Below, piece after piece: positions 1 through 10,100 of a stretch of DNA of 64,000 nucleotides. The DNA is from Ancylobacter novellus DSM 506 (lineage in GTDB: Bacteria > Pseudomonadota > Alphaproteobacteria > Rhizobiales > Xanthobacteraceae), in contig NC_014217.1 of assembly GCF_000092925.1 (NCBI RefSeq), positions 1,240,001-1,304,000 of the forward strand, read 5' to 3'. Made by a program: the position numbers and the translations under genes. Below the pieces are notes generated by a model, which ran no database searches, was not told the DNA's origin, and saw only the letters and a list, made by a program, of their open reading frames with translations. Each line of letters begins with the position of its first letter. Within the stretch, counting starts at the first letter, position 1.

Positions 1-2
1 AG

Positions 3-1070
3 CGGGTGATTACCTCCCAATCGCAGATCCAGCTCCTGCCGCCCGACGAGGTGGCACGGCCGCTCCGCGATCGGCCCGGCGTGATCGAAGGCGCGATCGT
101 GCAGAAGCCGACCCAGCGCGTCCTTTCAATCGATCAATGGCAAGCCATCGCCGCCGCCATGCGCGCGCGACCGGACGTGTTGGTGGTCGCTCCAACCGTC
201 TCGGGCGCGGCCCTCGCCGTCAGGGGCGATGCCGGTCGCAGCATCTCCATCATCGGCATGGAACCGGCGCAATATTTCCAGATCGTGCGGGTGCCTGACT
301 ACGTCGTGGCGGGCGAGGTACGGCTCGGAACGGATGATATCCTCGTCGGAACCGAGCTGGCCAAGAACCTCGGCGCCAGCGTGGGCGACAAGATCATCGT
401 CACCACCGCGAACGGCGGGAGACGGGTGCTCACCATCACCGGCATTTTCGATTTCGGCAGCAAGGGGGTGAACGAGCGCTTCGCCTATGTGGCCCTGCGT
501 ACGGCGCAGAGCCTCCTCAAACTCATCGGCGGCGCCACAAGCATCGACCTCACCGTCAGCGACATCTACGCCGCCGAGGACATCGCAAGCGACATCGAGG
601 CTATCGTCCCGGTCAAGGCGGACAGCTGGATAACCACCAACGCGCAATTCTTCACCGCGGTCGGCGCTCAGCGGACTTCCAACACCATCATCCGCCTCTT
701 CGTGGGCCTCTCCGTCGCCTTCGGAATCGCGGCCGTACTGGTGGTGTCGGTAATCCAGCGTTCGAAGGACATCGGCATACTGCGCGCCATGGGGACGTCA
801 CGGGGCCGGGTGCTGAGGGTCTTCCTGATCCAGGGCGGCGTGCTCGGCTTCGTGGGTTCGGTCCTGGGGTCGGCGTTCGGGGCCGGAGCGCTCATCATCT
901 GGCACCGCCTGTTGCGACAGGTCGATGGCTCGGAACTGTTCCCGCTGCTCCTGGAACCTAGCCTGTTCGCCGCCTCGGCGGCGCTCGCCACGCTGACCGG
1001 CGTGCTCGCGGCGCTCGCCCCTGCGCTCCGGGCGGCGCGGCTCGATCCGGTGGAGGCGATCCGTGGCTGA
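3..1070 (+). CDS. ABC exporter permease, FtsX/MacB type (5' partial)
   Basis: The frame is open to the window edge, so the N-terminus, including the first membrane helix, lies upstream. What remains (about 354 residues) begins in a MacB-type periplasmic domain (roughly residues 1-215). It continues with three hydrophobic segments (about 226-250, 275-300 and 318-340) and the typical FtsX ending LDPVEAIRG. FtsX/MacB/LolE-type permeases move substrates out of the inner membrane, or couple ATP hydrolysis in the cytoplasm to a periplasmic partner. The stop overlaps the GTG start of the ATPase gene by 8 bases, so the two are co-translated subunits of one exporter. The substrate cannot be read from sequence. 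The first possible start inside the window (GTG at 6) is probably not the real one. Confidence 0.85.
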   Translation, partial: RVITSQSQIQLLPPDEVARPLRDRPGVIEGAIVQKPTQRVLSIDQWQAIAAAMRARPDVLVVAPTVSGAALAVRGDAGRSISIIGMEPAQYFQIVRVPDYVVAGEVRLGTDDILVGTELAKNLGASVGDKIIVTTANGGRRVLTITGIFDFGSKGVNERFAYVALRTAQSLLKLIGGATSIDLTVSDIYAAEDIASDIEAIVPVKADSWITTNAQFFTAVGAQRTSNTIIRLFVGLSVAFGIAAVLVVSVIQRSKDIGILRAMGTSRGRVLRVFLIQGGVLGFVGSVLGSAFGAGALIIWHRLLRQVDGSELFPLLLEPSLFAASAALATLTGVLAALAPALRAARLDPVEAIRG

Positions 1071-1785
1071 CGTGCTGGTTCTGGAGGCGATCAGGAAATC
1101 CTATGCCATCGGCACGCCGGTCGAAACCGAGGTGCTGCACGGCATCGACCTTTCCGTGCGGGCCGGCGAGTTCGTGGCGTTGATCGGGCCATCCGGGTCC
1201 GGAAAGAGTACGCTTCTCAACATCATCGGCCTCCTCGACAGGCCAACCTCCGGTCGACTGCTCATCAACGGTGGCGATACGACCGAACTCGGCGATGCCG
1301 AGCGCACGAGGCTGCGCGGTCATGCCATCGGCTTCGTGTTTCAGCACCATTATCTGATCTCCGCCTTCACGGCGCTCGAGAACGTGATGATGCCGATGCT
1401 GGTCGACCGGGGGCGCGTCGATGGGCAGATGGAAGGCCGGGCCGACGAGCTTCTCGAATGGGTAGGCCTCGGCAGATGGCGAAACAACCGCGCCACCAAC
1501 ATGTCCGGAGGCCAGCAGCAGCGCGTTGCCGTGGCGCGTGCACTCGTCATGGATCCCACGCTGGTGCTGGCCGACGAACCCACGGGAAATCTCGACAGCG
1601 CCTCCGCCGAGGGTGTGTTCGAGCTGATGCGCCGCATCAATGCCGAACGCGGCACGACCTTCCTCATCGTCACGCACAACCTCTCGCTGGCACGCCGATG
1701 CGACCGCATTATCGAGGTCGTCGATGGCCGCATCGGCGCTGGACGCCTGGACGCGCTCGATCGGCCCGGGAAGCCAGCCCACTGA
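1063..1785 (+). CDS. ABC transporter ATP-binding protein, LolD/MacB-like
   Basis: This is a 240-residue ATPase. It has Walker [10 protein letters not shown] at residues 42-50, a Q-loop near 91, signature [13 protein letters not shown] starting at 147, and Walker [10 protein letters not shown] at about 167. The distal His lies in VTHNLSLA. The insert GLLDRPTSG after Walker A and the ADEPTGNLD Walker B are typical of the MacB/LolD/FtsE class that partners FtsX-fold permeases. The gene starts with GTG inside the last codons of the upstream permease gene, indicating translational coupling. It energises export or periplasmic signalling; the substrate is unknown. An adaptor (membrane fusion protein) gene, if there is one, would lie before the window start. 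Confidence 0.9.
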   Translation: MADVLVLEAIRKSYAIGTPVETEVLHGIDLSVRAGEFVALIGPSGSGKSTLLNIIGLLDRPTSGRLLINGGDTTELGDAERTRLRGHAIGFVFQHHYLISAFTALENVMMPMLVDRGRVDGQMEGRADELLEWVGLGRWRNNRATNMSGGQQQRVAVARALVMDPTLVLADEPTGNLDSASAEGVFELMRRINAERGTTFLIVTHNLSLARRCDRIIEVVDGRIGAGRLDALDRPGKPAH

Positions 1786-2367
1786 GGGGCGACCCGGCGG
1801 GAGGTATGGGTTCCGGAATTCGCCAGCTGCCGCCGTACTGATAGATCAGGTGCCGCTCGAATCAGGCTCCGGCCTCCCCGGTCACCACGCCGGGCTCAGA
1901 GAACAGATGTGTTGCGCCGGGCACCGGCGCTTATGCTGTTCGTCTGCTGGGTGGTGACCTTGGCGCTGCCGACTAGGCGTAGATCCGCGACTGTGGTCGC
2001 CTGATCGGGTTCTAGCCCGGCTTCATAATACTATCCATCTTCGAGTATCGATTATCGGTCGCCTTGCTGATTACTCCTCAATATCGCCTATCGGTCACTT
2101 TCGATATGCGTGCGCCAGACGCGGAAGGATGGTTTCCGGCTGGACGTCATGGGCCCCCGCGCTGCTCTTTCGCCATCATGGGGAGCGACAGCCAACCCCA
2201 GGATCCTTGTTGCGCCGCAGCAGAAAATCATCTAGGTCCGGATCATTCGTCAGGACCCGGTGCAAACCCGGGTGGCTCTTCCGGCCGCCGACCCGCCGGA
2301 CAACGCAGATGCAGCGCAGTCCCCACCGCCCCCTCGGGCGGGCGCCCGCTCTTTGCGAAGAATCCCG
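1786..2367. other. intergenic stretch with two direct repeats
   Basis: No convincing gene is seen in these 582 bases; short open frames here have no recognisable protein features. Two copies of TATCGnnTATCGGTC stand 36 bases apart (2046-2060 and 2082-2096). A segment at about 2199-2250, centred on TTGTTGCGCCGCAGCA, resembles a second one near 61150. Promoter and control sites for the SulP gene are expected here. Confidence 0.5.
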
Positions 2368-3849
2368 ATGAGCTTTCCCAAGACCTATTTCCGTGAGTGG
2401 TTCTCCAATATCCGCGCCGACGTGCTCGCCGGCATCGTCGTCGCCCTCGCCCTGATCCCCGAAGCCATCGGCTTCTCGGTCATTGCCGGCGTCGACCCCA
2501 AGGTGGGGCTCTTCGCCTCCTTCGCCATCGCCTGCGTCTCCGCCTTCGTCGGCGGGCGGCCGGGCATGATCTCGGCGGCGACGGCGGCCACCGCCGTGGT
2601 GATGGTCAGCCTCGTGCGCGACCACGGCCTGCAATATCTCTTCGCCGCCACCATCCTGATGGGCGTCATCCAGATCGTCGCCGGCCTTCTGAAGCTCGGC
2701 CGGGTGATGCGCTTCGTCTCGCGCTCGGTCATCACCGGCTTCGTCAACGCGCTCGCCATCCTCATCTTCATGGCGCAGCTACCGGAGCTGGTCGGCGTGC
2801 CGGTCGAGACCTATCCGATGATCGCTGCGGGCCTCGCCATCATCTACCTGTTCCCGCGGCTGATCCGGGCGCTCCCTTCGCCGCTGGTCGCCATCGCCGT
2901 GCTCACCGCCTTCGCCTGGTGGAGCGGGATGGATCTGCGCACGGTCGGCGACCTCGGCGAGTTGCCCTCCAGCCTCCCGGTCCTCGCGCTGCCGCAGGTG
3001 CCGCTCACGCTGGAGACGCTGCAGATCATCCTGCCCTATTCGCTGACGCTTGCCGCCGTCGGCCTGCTGGAATCGCTGCTCACGGCGCAGATCGTCGACG
3101 ACATGACCGACACGATGAGCAACAAGAGCCAGGAATGCGTCGGCCAGGGCGCCGGCAACATCGTCTCGGCGCTGATCGGCGGCATGGGCGGCTGCGCCAT
3201 GATCGGCCAGTCGGTGATCAACGTGACGTCCGGCGGGCGCGGGCGGCTTTCCACCTTCGTCGCCGGCGCCTTCCTGCTGTTCCTGATCCTGGTGCTGGAC
3301 GACCTCGTGCGCATCATCCCCATGGCCGCGCTGGTCGCGGTGATGATCATGGTGTCGATCGGCACCTTCTCCTGGCGCTCGATCCTCGATCTGCGCACCA
3401 ACCCGCGCTCCTCCTCGCTGGTCATGCTGGCGACGGTGGTCACGGTGGTGACGACGCACGACCTCGCCATCGGCGTGCTGGTCGGCGTGCTGCTGTCGGG
3501 GGTGTTCTTCGCCGGCAAGGTCTCGCAGCTAGTCAGTGTGGGCGAGATCATCGACGAGCCGGCCGACCGGATCACCTTCGTCGTCGAGGGCCAGATATTC
3601 TTCGCCTCTTCCGAGGTGTTCCTCGCCGGCTTCGACCTCGACAACCCTGCGCGGGAGGTGGTGATCGACGTCACCCACGCGCATTTCTGGGACATCACCG
3701 CCGTCGGCGCGCTCGACAAGGCGGTGCTGAAGTTCCGCAAGGCGGGAGCGCGGGTCGAGGTGATCGGCCTCAACGAGGCGAGCGCCACCATGGTCGACCG
3801 CTTCGCCAGGCACGACAAGGATGTTTCTGCCTCCGCGGCCCTGCATTGA
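2368..3849 (+). CDS. SulP family anion transporter with STAS domain
   Basis: A 493-residue protein. The SulP transmembrane domain begins at [20 protein letters not shown], the conserved first-helix motif, and runs to about residue 390. A cytosolic STAS domain follows (about 400-490), with the strand-helix segment [20 protein letters not shown]. SulP proteins import sulfate or bicarbonate, or act as Na+-coupled bicarbonate transporters; substrate cannot be told from this sequence. The start at 2368 ([11 protein letters not shown]) is preferred over an in-frame ATG at 2260, because the intervening 36 residues are proline- and arginine-rich, unlike a SulP N-terminus. No neighbouring carbonic anhydrase or cys gene is present to suggest a substrate. 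Confidence 0.88.
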   Translation: MSFPKTYFREWFSNIRADVLAGIVVALALIPEAIGFSVIAGVDPKVGLFASFAIACVSAFVGGRPGMISAATAATAVVMVSLVRDHGLQYLFAATILMGVIQIVAGLLKLGRVMRFVSRSVITGFVNALAILIFMAQLPELVGVPVETYPMIAAGLAIIYLFPRLIRALPSPLVAIAVLTAFAWWSGMDLRTVGDLGELPSSLPVLALPQVPLTLETLQIILPYSLTLAAVGLLESLLTAQIVDDMTDTMSNKSQECVGQGAGNIVSALIGGMGGCAMIGQSVINVTSGGRGRLSTFVAGAFLLFLILVLDDLVRIIPMAALVAVMIMVSIGTFSWRSILDLRTNPRSSSLVMLATVVTVVTTHDLAIGVLVGVLLSGVFFAGKVSQLVSVGEIIDEPADRITFVVEGQIFFASSEVFLAGFDLDNPAREVVIDVTHAHFWDITAVGALDKAVLKFRKAGARVEVIGLNEASATMVDRFARHDKDVSASAALH

Positions 3850-3893
3850 ACGACGCCGTCGCGAGATGATTGGCGTGATTGCCTCCCAGACGC

Positions 3894-4904
3894 TCAGGCC
3901 ACTCCTGCCATCCTGCCCGGAGGCGAGGCCCGGCCTGCATGAAGGCGCCGGTACTCGGCAGGTGTCATGCCCAGCTGGCGCTGGAAGGCGCGCCGGAACG
4001 TATCGACGTCGGCGAAGCCGCTGGCGGCCGCGACCTGCTTGGGACGTTCGCCCGCCTCCAGCAGGCGCCGTGCCGCTTCGACACGGACCGTCTCGACCCA
4101 GATCGCCGGGGTCACCCCGATCTCCGCGCGGAACAGCCGCGCGAAATGGCGCGGACTGAGGCCCGCCCGCGCAGCGAGCGCGGCCAGGCCGTGTTCCTCG
4201 CCGGGATTGGCGGAGACCCAGCGCTGGATCTCCTGCAGCGCGGAGCGTCCGGCAGGGTTGGCTTCGCCGCGCCGGCTGAATTGCAGCTGTCCGCCCGGCC
4301 GCTTGAAGAACATGACGAGCTGGGAGGCGACCCTCTTGGCGATGTCCCGCCCGAGATCCTCCTCCACGAGGGCTAGCGCCAGATCGAGCCCGGCGGTGAC
4401 GCCGGCCGCCGTCCGCACCGGCCCGTCGCGCACATGCAGCGCGTCGACCTCGACGCGTATCCCGGGGAAGAGCTTCGCCAGAGTGTCGGCCACCGCCCAG
4501 TGGGTGGTGACCCGGCGTCCCTCTAGCAGGCCGCTCTCGGCCAGGGGCAGGGCGCCGCTGCATACCGAGCCGAAGCGACGCGCCGTCGGCGCCTGCTCGC
4601 CCAGCCAGGCCGACAGCACGGGATTTACGGCGACTTCGGCCAGATGCGGCGCCCCCGCGACGAGAAGCGTGTCGAACGTGCCCGGGCGGACATCGGCGAT
4701 GGTCAGGTCCGGAAGCACACGCAGTCCGGAGGAGCTCGCCAGCGGACCGGCCTGCAGGGCGACGACTCGCGTCATATAGGCCGCCACACGCGCCTGCACG
4801 TTCGCTTCGGCAAAGACATCGAGCGGACCAGCGACATCGAGCATCTGCACGCCGGGCAAGGCCACGATGCCGATGGTCCGGGTCCCCGATCGATGTCTCG
4901 CCAT
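3894..4904 (-). CDS. GlxA-type AraC family transcriptional regulator
   Basis: A 336-residue protein with two domains. Residues about 10-190 form a DJ-1/PfpI-like domain containing the nucleophile-elbow sequence FGSVCSGALPLAESG (Cys115). Residues about 220-325 carry an AraC/XylS double helix-turn-helix (LSPRHFARLFRAEIGVTPA, then a second helix pair ending in GMTPAEYRRLHAG). GlxA-family regulators sense small molecules through the inactive amidotransferase-like domain. The gene is divergent from the HD-domain hydrolase gene, and a 35-bp imperfect palindrome (4914-4948) sits between the two starts, making the hydrolase its likely target. The effector is unknown. Confidence 0.9.
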   Translation of the reverse strand: MARHRSGTRTIGIVALPGVQMLDVAGPLDVFAEANVQARVAAYMTRVVALQAGPLASSSGLRVLPDLTIADVRPGTFDTLLVAGAPHLAEVAVNPVLSAWLGEQAPTARRFGSVCSGALPLAESGLLEGRRVTTHWAVADTLAKLFPGIRVEVDALHVRDGPVRTAAGVTAGLDLALALVEEDLGRDIAKRVASQLVMFFKRPGGQLQFSRRGEANPAGRSALQEIQRWVSANPGEEHGLAALAARAGLSPRHFARLFRAEIGVTPAIWVETVRVEAARRLLEAGERPKQVAAASGFADVDTFRRAFQRQLGMTPAEYRRLHAGRASPPGRMAGVA

Positions 4905-4913
4905 GAAGCAAAA

Positions 4914-4948
4914 TGTCCTTATTCGCCTGAATACGACGATAGAGGACA
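4914..4948. promoter_or_regulatory. candidate operator between GlxA-type regulator and HD hydrolase
   Basis: The imperfect palindrome reads TGTCCT-N3-TCG-N11-CGA-N3-AGGACA, with all 9 bases of each arm matching. It starts 10 bases before the regulator start codon and ends 48 bases before the hydrolase start, a usual place for a divergent operator. Binding by the adjacent regulator is inferred from position only. Confidence 0.4.
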
Positions 4949-4996
4949 GAGTCCCGAAGGTCTACCACTGCCGAAAGCCCAGACAGGAGCCCTCTC

Positions 4997-5635
4997 ATGA
5001 CGATCCATGCATCGGCCGCGATCCCCGACAGCCGACTGGCCCGGCAGGCGACGGAGCTCGTACGCGACACCGCGTCCGAGCTCATCTTCAACCATTCCAG
5101 CCGCGTCTATCTGTTCGGAGCGCTGGCGGGCACCCACCGCAACCTGACATTCGACCGCGAGCTTCTCTATGTCGGCGCCATGTTCCACGATCTCGGCCTG
5201 ACGACGGCCTACAGCTCTCCTCATGAGCGCTTCGAGGTCGACGGTGCCAATGCCGCCCGCGACTTCCTCACGCAGCACGGCATCGCCCCGGCCGACGTCG
5301 AGACGGTGTGGACCGCCATCGCGCTGCACACCACACCCGGCATTCCCAAGCATATGCATCCGGTGGTGGCGCTGGTGACGGCAGGCGTCGAGATGGACGT
5401 GCTGGGCCTGACTTATGATCAGTATTCGGATCTGGAGCGCGAGGCGGTCGTGCACGCCTTTCCGCGGACGCCGCAGTTCAAGGAAGACATCATCCAGGCC
5501 TTCTACGACGGCATTCGGCACAAGTCGGAGACCACCTTCGGCAACGTGAAGGCGGATGTTCTGGCCGACAAGGACCCGCATTTCCACCGCGGCAATTTCT
5601 GCAGCGTGATCCGCGCCTCGCACTGGCACGGCTGA
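4997..5635 (+). CDS. HD domain hydrolase, cyanamide hydratase-like
   Basis: A 212-residue protein of the HD superfamily. The metal-binding His-Asp pair is in AMFHDLGL (His64, Asp65). An upstream His is in FNHSSRVYLFG (about residue 33) and a downstream His cluster in ALHTTPGIPKHMHP (about 110-121). The NHSSRVYLFG segment and overall length match the cyanamide hydratase/Ddi2-like HD group rather than nucleotide phosphohydrolases with longer domains. Cyanamide hydratases convert cyanamide to urea; many bacterial relatives have no known substrate, so the reaction here is open. AGGAG lies 7 bases before the ATG. The divergent GlxA-type regulator is the likely controller. Confidence 0.82.
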   Translation: MTIHASAAIPDSRLARQATELVRDTASELIFNHSSRVYLFGALAGTHRNLTFDRELLYVGAMFHDLGLTTAYSSPHERFEVDGANAARDFLTQHGIAPADVETVWTAIALHTTPGIPKHMHPVVALVTAGVEMDVLGLTYDQYSDLEREAVVHAFPRTPQFKEDIIQAFYDGIRHKSETTFGNVKADVLADKDPHFHRGNFCSVIRASHWHG

Positions 5636-5745
5636 AGCCGTGTAGGGCACGGGCGGAGCGCTTGGCGAACCGGAACGGTGGCCAGCCTGATCAATCGCCC
5701 GCAAACGAGAGATCCGCCGCGTTGCCCCGGCGAGTCTCGGATCAG

Positions 5746-5793
5746 TGATCGACGGACTCCCTAAATCTGGACGAGGATTAGGGGTTCAGGTCA
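5746..5793 (-). mobile_element. solo terminal end of an IS3-family element
   Basis: The 34 bases at 5760-5793 match the terminal repeat of the IS3-type remnant at 40279-40312 at 30 of 34 positions. The similarity continues weakly for about 14 further bases into the element (GATCGACGG versus GGTCGACGG). No transposase sequence is left here. The outer tip falls inside the last codons of the gene on its right, so the insertion truncated or rewrote that gene's 3' end before the rest of the element was lost. Confidence 0.65.
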
Positions 5794-6956
5794 CCGTCGG
5801 TCTCGATCGGATCATGAGTAATAAGGTTCAGAATCTCGTCTGTGGTGAATCCAAGCGCCATCGGCCGCACCAAATCTGGAACCACGCCGACATCGTAGAG
5901 TTCCACCACGGATCCATCGATACGGAACCAATGAAGGCACGCACCCGTATCGAGATCGATGATCTGCAGCCCGCACCATGGCTCTGAATCGGCTTCGGCG
6001 AGCCTGCGGTCGAGGGCCAGTCCTTCGAAACGCTCGTAGCGGGGTTTTGACAAACCAACGAATGCGTATCGGCCGTGAAATGCGAGTCCGCGCACGAAAC
6101 CCGGGCAGAATGCAAGCACCCGAAATCGGGCATCATGCGCGGAGAGGTGATTTTCGATCCAACCAAGTTCGCCGGTTCCAGAATTGAGCAACCACAATCG
6201 ACCGCGATACATACGCGGAGAGTGGGGCATGGAGAGCCCGCCGGCAATGACGGCACCGGACTGTACATCGATGACAATGCCGCCAGTGGCGCGGCGATCG
6301 CGCCAAGCGTCGACGGTGTCGGATTGGCTCACCGCCGTCACATAGCGCGGCACGCCCGCTTCCATGGCCAGCCCGTTGAGATGGCACCGGTCCTCTTTAA
6401 CGATCCTAGAAATGAATGGAGGCTTCCACAGAGGCGTGAAGCTGTGCCGCCGGGATGTTGTTGCGAGACAGTTATAGAGCGTATTGACGAAGACGATGCT
6501 ACCATCCCGCGCTTGGCCGATGTCGTGGATGTCAAGTTCGCCGACGGTGAACAGTTCACGCGGCACATAGCAGGCATCATGCAGATCGTTGATTGATTGA
6601 TCGCGCTCGAGCACGTTCTGGAACCGGACGATCTGGAATAGCGTGGCGAGCAGGATGGTGTCTCGGTCCGCTACACAGATTCCCATCGCCTTGTCAAAAA
6701 AACGCTCATGCACAAGAAGGCCGCCATTGACGTTCTGCCCAATCAAATAGAGTTTTCCTGATTGATAGGACGAAACCGCGATCGCGATGCGCTCCGATCC
6801 AAGAAAGGCCGGTAGACCAGGCGACATCGAATACTTGACGGCGTCGGCGCCGCGGTTCCCCCTCTGCACCGTAGAGTCTGTGCCTGGTTGATCGGCGGGC
6901 AGGTCGATCACGTTTTTGCCTATGAAGCCGCGTCTTCGTTGCTTCGGGCCATGCAT
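5778..6956 (-). CDS. TIGR03032/DUF4915 family protein, 3' end altered by IS end
   Basis: A 392-residue protein of the TIGR03032 (DUF4915) family. Recognisable segments include VSSYQSGKLYLIG (near residue 62), HDIGQARDGSIVFVNTLYNCLA (about 145-166), WKPPFISRI, CHLNGLAMEAGVPRYVTAVS and GGIVIDVQSGAV. The family is predicted to fold as a beta-propeller and often occurs near polysaccharide or surface-protein genes; its biochemical role is unknown. The final codons (DLNP and the TAA stop) lie in an IS3-family terminal repeat, so the natural C-terminus has been replaced. Upstream AAGAAAG abuts the ATG, and an internal start is possible. The neighbour on the right is an autotransporter, transcribed away from it. 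Confidence 0.75.
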   Translation of the reverse strand: MHGPKQRRRGFIGKNVIDLPADQPGTDSTVQRGNRGADAVKYSMSPGLPAFLGSERIAIAVSSYQSGKLYLIGQNVNGGLLVHERFFDKAMGICVADRDTILLATLFQIVRFQNVLERDQSINDLHDACYVPRELFTVGELDIHDIGQARDGSIVFVNTLYNCLATTSRRHSFTPLWKPPFISRIVKEDRCHLNGLAMEAGVPRYVTAVSQSDTVDAWRDRRATGGIVIDVQSGAVIAGGLSMPHSPRMYRGRLWLLNSGTGELGWIENHLSAHDARFRVLAFCPGFVRGLAFHGRYAFVGLSKPRYERFEGLALDRRLAEADSEPWCGLQIIDLDTGACLHWFRIDGSVVELYDVGVVPDLVRPMALGFTTDEILNLITHDPIETDGDLNP

Positions 6957-7194
6957 CTTTCTTGCATAACGGCCACGCTAGCTGACTTTTGTCAGGCCAC
7001 CAAGCCGGTAGTTGATAAGGCTTGGGTATTTGGTGTCCCGTCCTGCGCGCGCTCGCCGCGTTTTGAGACTGAGCTTATCCATGTTGACGGCGACGTCGTA
7101 CCGTCGCGGGGATTGGCTGCCGAGCAAACTTTGATAGTATATTCTAGCAGCTTGCGATTCGCGTAGGTTAGATTCTGACAATTGCTGGAGGCTT

Positions 7195-10100
7195 ATGGCC
7201 CATCGGTTATTGTCCCGTCGCCTGATCCTTTCGTCCTCGATGCTCGCGAGCGCGGTGATCGGCTATGGCCGGCGCGCTTATGCTGCCTGCGTCCCTGCCG
7301 GCGGATCGAGCTTCATATGCTCCGGCGCTAGCACGGGCCAGTCGATCTCCGCCGCCAACGCCGATGTCTCCACGCTGCCCGGCTTTAGCGTCACGACCGC
7401 CTCATCGAATGCCCTGTCAATAACCGGGTCCGGCGACCTATTCTATACCGACACGAATTTCTCTCCCCTTACTGCGGTTGCCGGAAACGGGCTGAACATG
7501 TCGACGAATGTCGTCGCCCCGGGCAGCATCACAATCCACACCAACGGCGTCATCAACACCCGCAACTACGGCATTCGCGCCCGAAACATCGGTACCGGAG
7601 CGTTGTCGATCACGGCCGATGGCGACATCACCAGCGCCGGCACGACCACGCTGTCGCGTGGGATCTCCGCTATCAATTTCGGTACGGACCTCAGCGTGGT
7701 GACGGGGGCGGGGGTCAGTGTGACCGGCGCGCGATACGGCATATTGGGCCGTAACTACGGGACCGGATCAACAACTGTGACAGTCAATGGGGATGTCACT
7801 GCCAGCGGCACGACCGGCATCGATACAGCTATCGTTGCGCGCGGCAATGCGGGCGTCACACTGACGACGGCCACGGGTACGACCGTCAGCGGTCAAGAGA
7901 ACGGCCTCTTCTTACAAAGCAGCGGCAACGGCAGTCTAAACATCACCGTCAATGGCGACGTCACTGGTACCAACGATGACGGCATATATGCCAGGACCGG
8001 TGCCGGCGGCTCAATCGCGGTTACGGTGGCGTCCACGAGTCAGGTGACATCCACCGGAATCGGAGCCGACGATTTTGCCATCGATACGTCGGCCCTTGGC
8101 ATCGTCAACGGAGCTACCAATCTGACGGTCGCCGGCACGCTGAACGGTGGTGCAGGCGGCGCGGTTCGCTTCCATCGATCGTCGGCGCTAGCCGACCGGC
8201 TGGAATTGCATCCGACCGCTGTCATCAACGGCACCGTGTTCGCCGGACCTGGCAGCGATACGTTGGCCCTGGGCGGGATCGGCGCCGGGAATTTCGATGT
8301 CTCGCAGATCGGCCCGGCTGCGCAGTATCAGGATTTCGAGGTGTTCGAGAAGGTCGGCGCCAGCGCATGGACCCTGATCGGCACCAACGCAAGCATCACC
8401 GATTGGACCGTGAACGCCGGCGTGCTGTCGGTTCAGGGAATGATGCCGAACACTGCCTTCACGGTGGATGGCGGCACGCTGGCGCTGGGCGCCACCGGCG
8501 ATATCTCGAGCGTCAACCTGAACGGCGCCGCCAGCGTCTTCGACATCTCCGGCACTACCGCCGGCGCAAGCATCACGTCGCTGTCCGGCGTGGCCGGCAG
8601 TTCGGTCACGCTCGGCAGCCAGACCCTGACGCTGTCGGGTGCCGCCGGGACCTTCGGCGGCGTGCTCGCCGGCAGCGGCGGACTGACGCTCGACGGCGGC
8701 ACCGAAACGCTGACCGGGACCAGTACCTACACGGGCGCAACCAACATCAATGGCGGCACGCTCGCTCTGGCGAGCACCGGCAGCATCGCGAACTCCGGCG
8801 GCGTCAAGTTGAACGGCGCCGCCAGCGTCTTCGACATCTCCGGCACTACCGCCGGCGCAAGCATCACGTCGCTTTCCGGCGTGGCCGGCAGTTCGGTCAC
8901 GCTCGGCAGCCAGACCCTGACGCTGTCGGGTGCCGCCGGGACCTTTGGCGGCGTGCTCGCCGGCAGCGGCGGACTGACGCTCGACGGCGGCACCGAAACG
9001 CTGACCGGGACCAGCACCTACACGGGCGCAACCAACATCAATGGCGGCACGCTCGCTCTGGCGAGCACCGGCAGCATCGCGAACTCCGGCGGCGTCAACC
9101 TGAACGGCGCCGCCAGCGTCTTCAACATCTCCGGCACTACCGCCGGCGCAAGCATCACGTCGCTGTCCGGCGTGGCCGGCAGTTCGGTCACGCTCGGCAG
9201 CCAGACCCTGACGCTGTCGGGTGCCGCCGGGACCTTCGGCGGCGTGCTCGCCGGCAGCGGCGGACTGACGCTCAACGGCGGTACCGAAACGCTGACCGGG
9301 ACCAGCACCTACACGGGCGCAACCAACATCAATGCCGGAACTTTGCTCGTGGATGGTTCAATTGCATCCTCGAGCGGCGTTACGGTCAACAGCGGCGGCA
9401 CGGTGGGCGGCACCGGGACGTTGCCAAGTACGGCGATCAATGGTGGCGTGCTCTCTCCCGGCACTCCAATCGGGGTACTTAACGTTCAGGGCATACTCAG
9501 TTTCACGCCCACCTCCACGTACCAGGTGAGCATTTCGCCCAGTGCCAGCGGCCGTACCGACGTTACCGGTACCGCCGCGCTCAGCGGCACCGCGCTCGTT
9601 ATTGCCTACCCCGGCAGTTATCCGAAAAACTCGACCTATACCATCCTCACCGCTGCCGGGGGGGTGAACGGAACATTTTCGGACTTGAGCTGGGCATCCG
9701 ACTTCCTCTGTGCGTGTCTCAGCTACGATGCGAACAATGTGTACCTGAATATCACCAGCACCGGGCTGACATTCGCGGACGTCGGCCGAACTGCCAATCA
9801 GGTCGCGACGGGGGCCGCCGTCGAATTGCTCGATACGGGCAATCCCATCTATGACGTGATCGTTCTCGGCAGCGCAGAACAGGCTCGCGCCGCATTCGAC
9901 CTGCTATCGGGAGAAATCTACGCCAGCGGCTTCGGCATGATGCTCGACGACTCGCGCTACGTCCGCGACGCCGTGTTCGGCCGCCTGCGGCAGACCTATG
10001 GCAGCGGCGCCGGTTCACCGCCGACCGCCCTCACGGGCAGCGCGGCGGTGGTGAATGGAGCTGCGGACAATGCGTCGTCAACAGGCTTAACGTCCACCAT

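Noticed and set aside
6978..7181. 67-codon minus-strand frame before the autotransporter
   Set aside because: No recognisable features; occupies the likely promoter region of two neighbouring genes.
8470..9335. Regular long repeats that could be mistaken for an RNA-guided or satellite array
   Set aside because: Period is 291 bases with no short repeat/spacer alternation, and the whole array is in frame within the passenger coding sequence.
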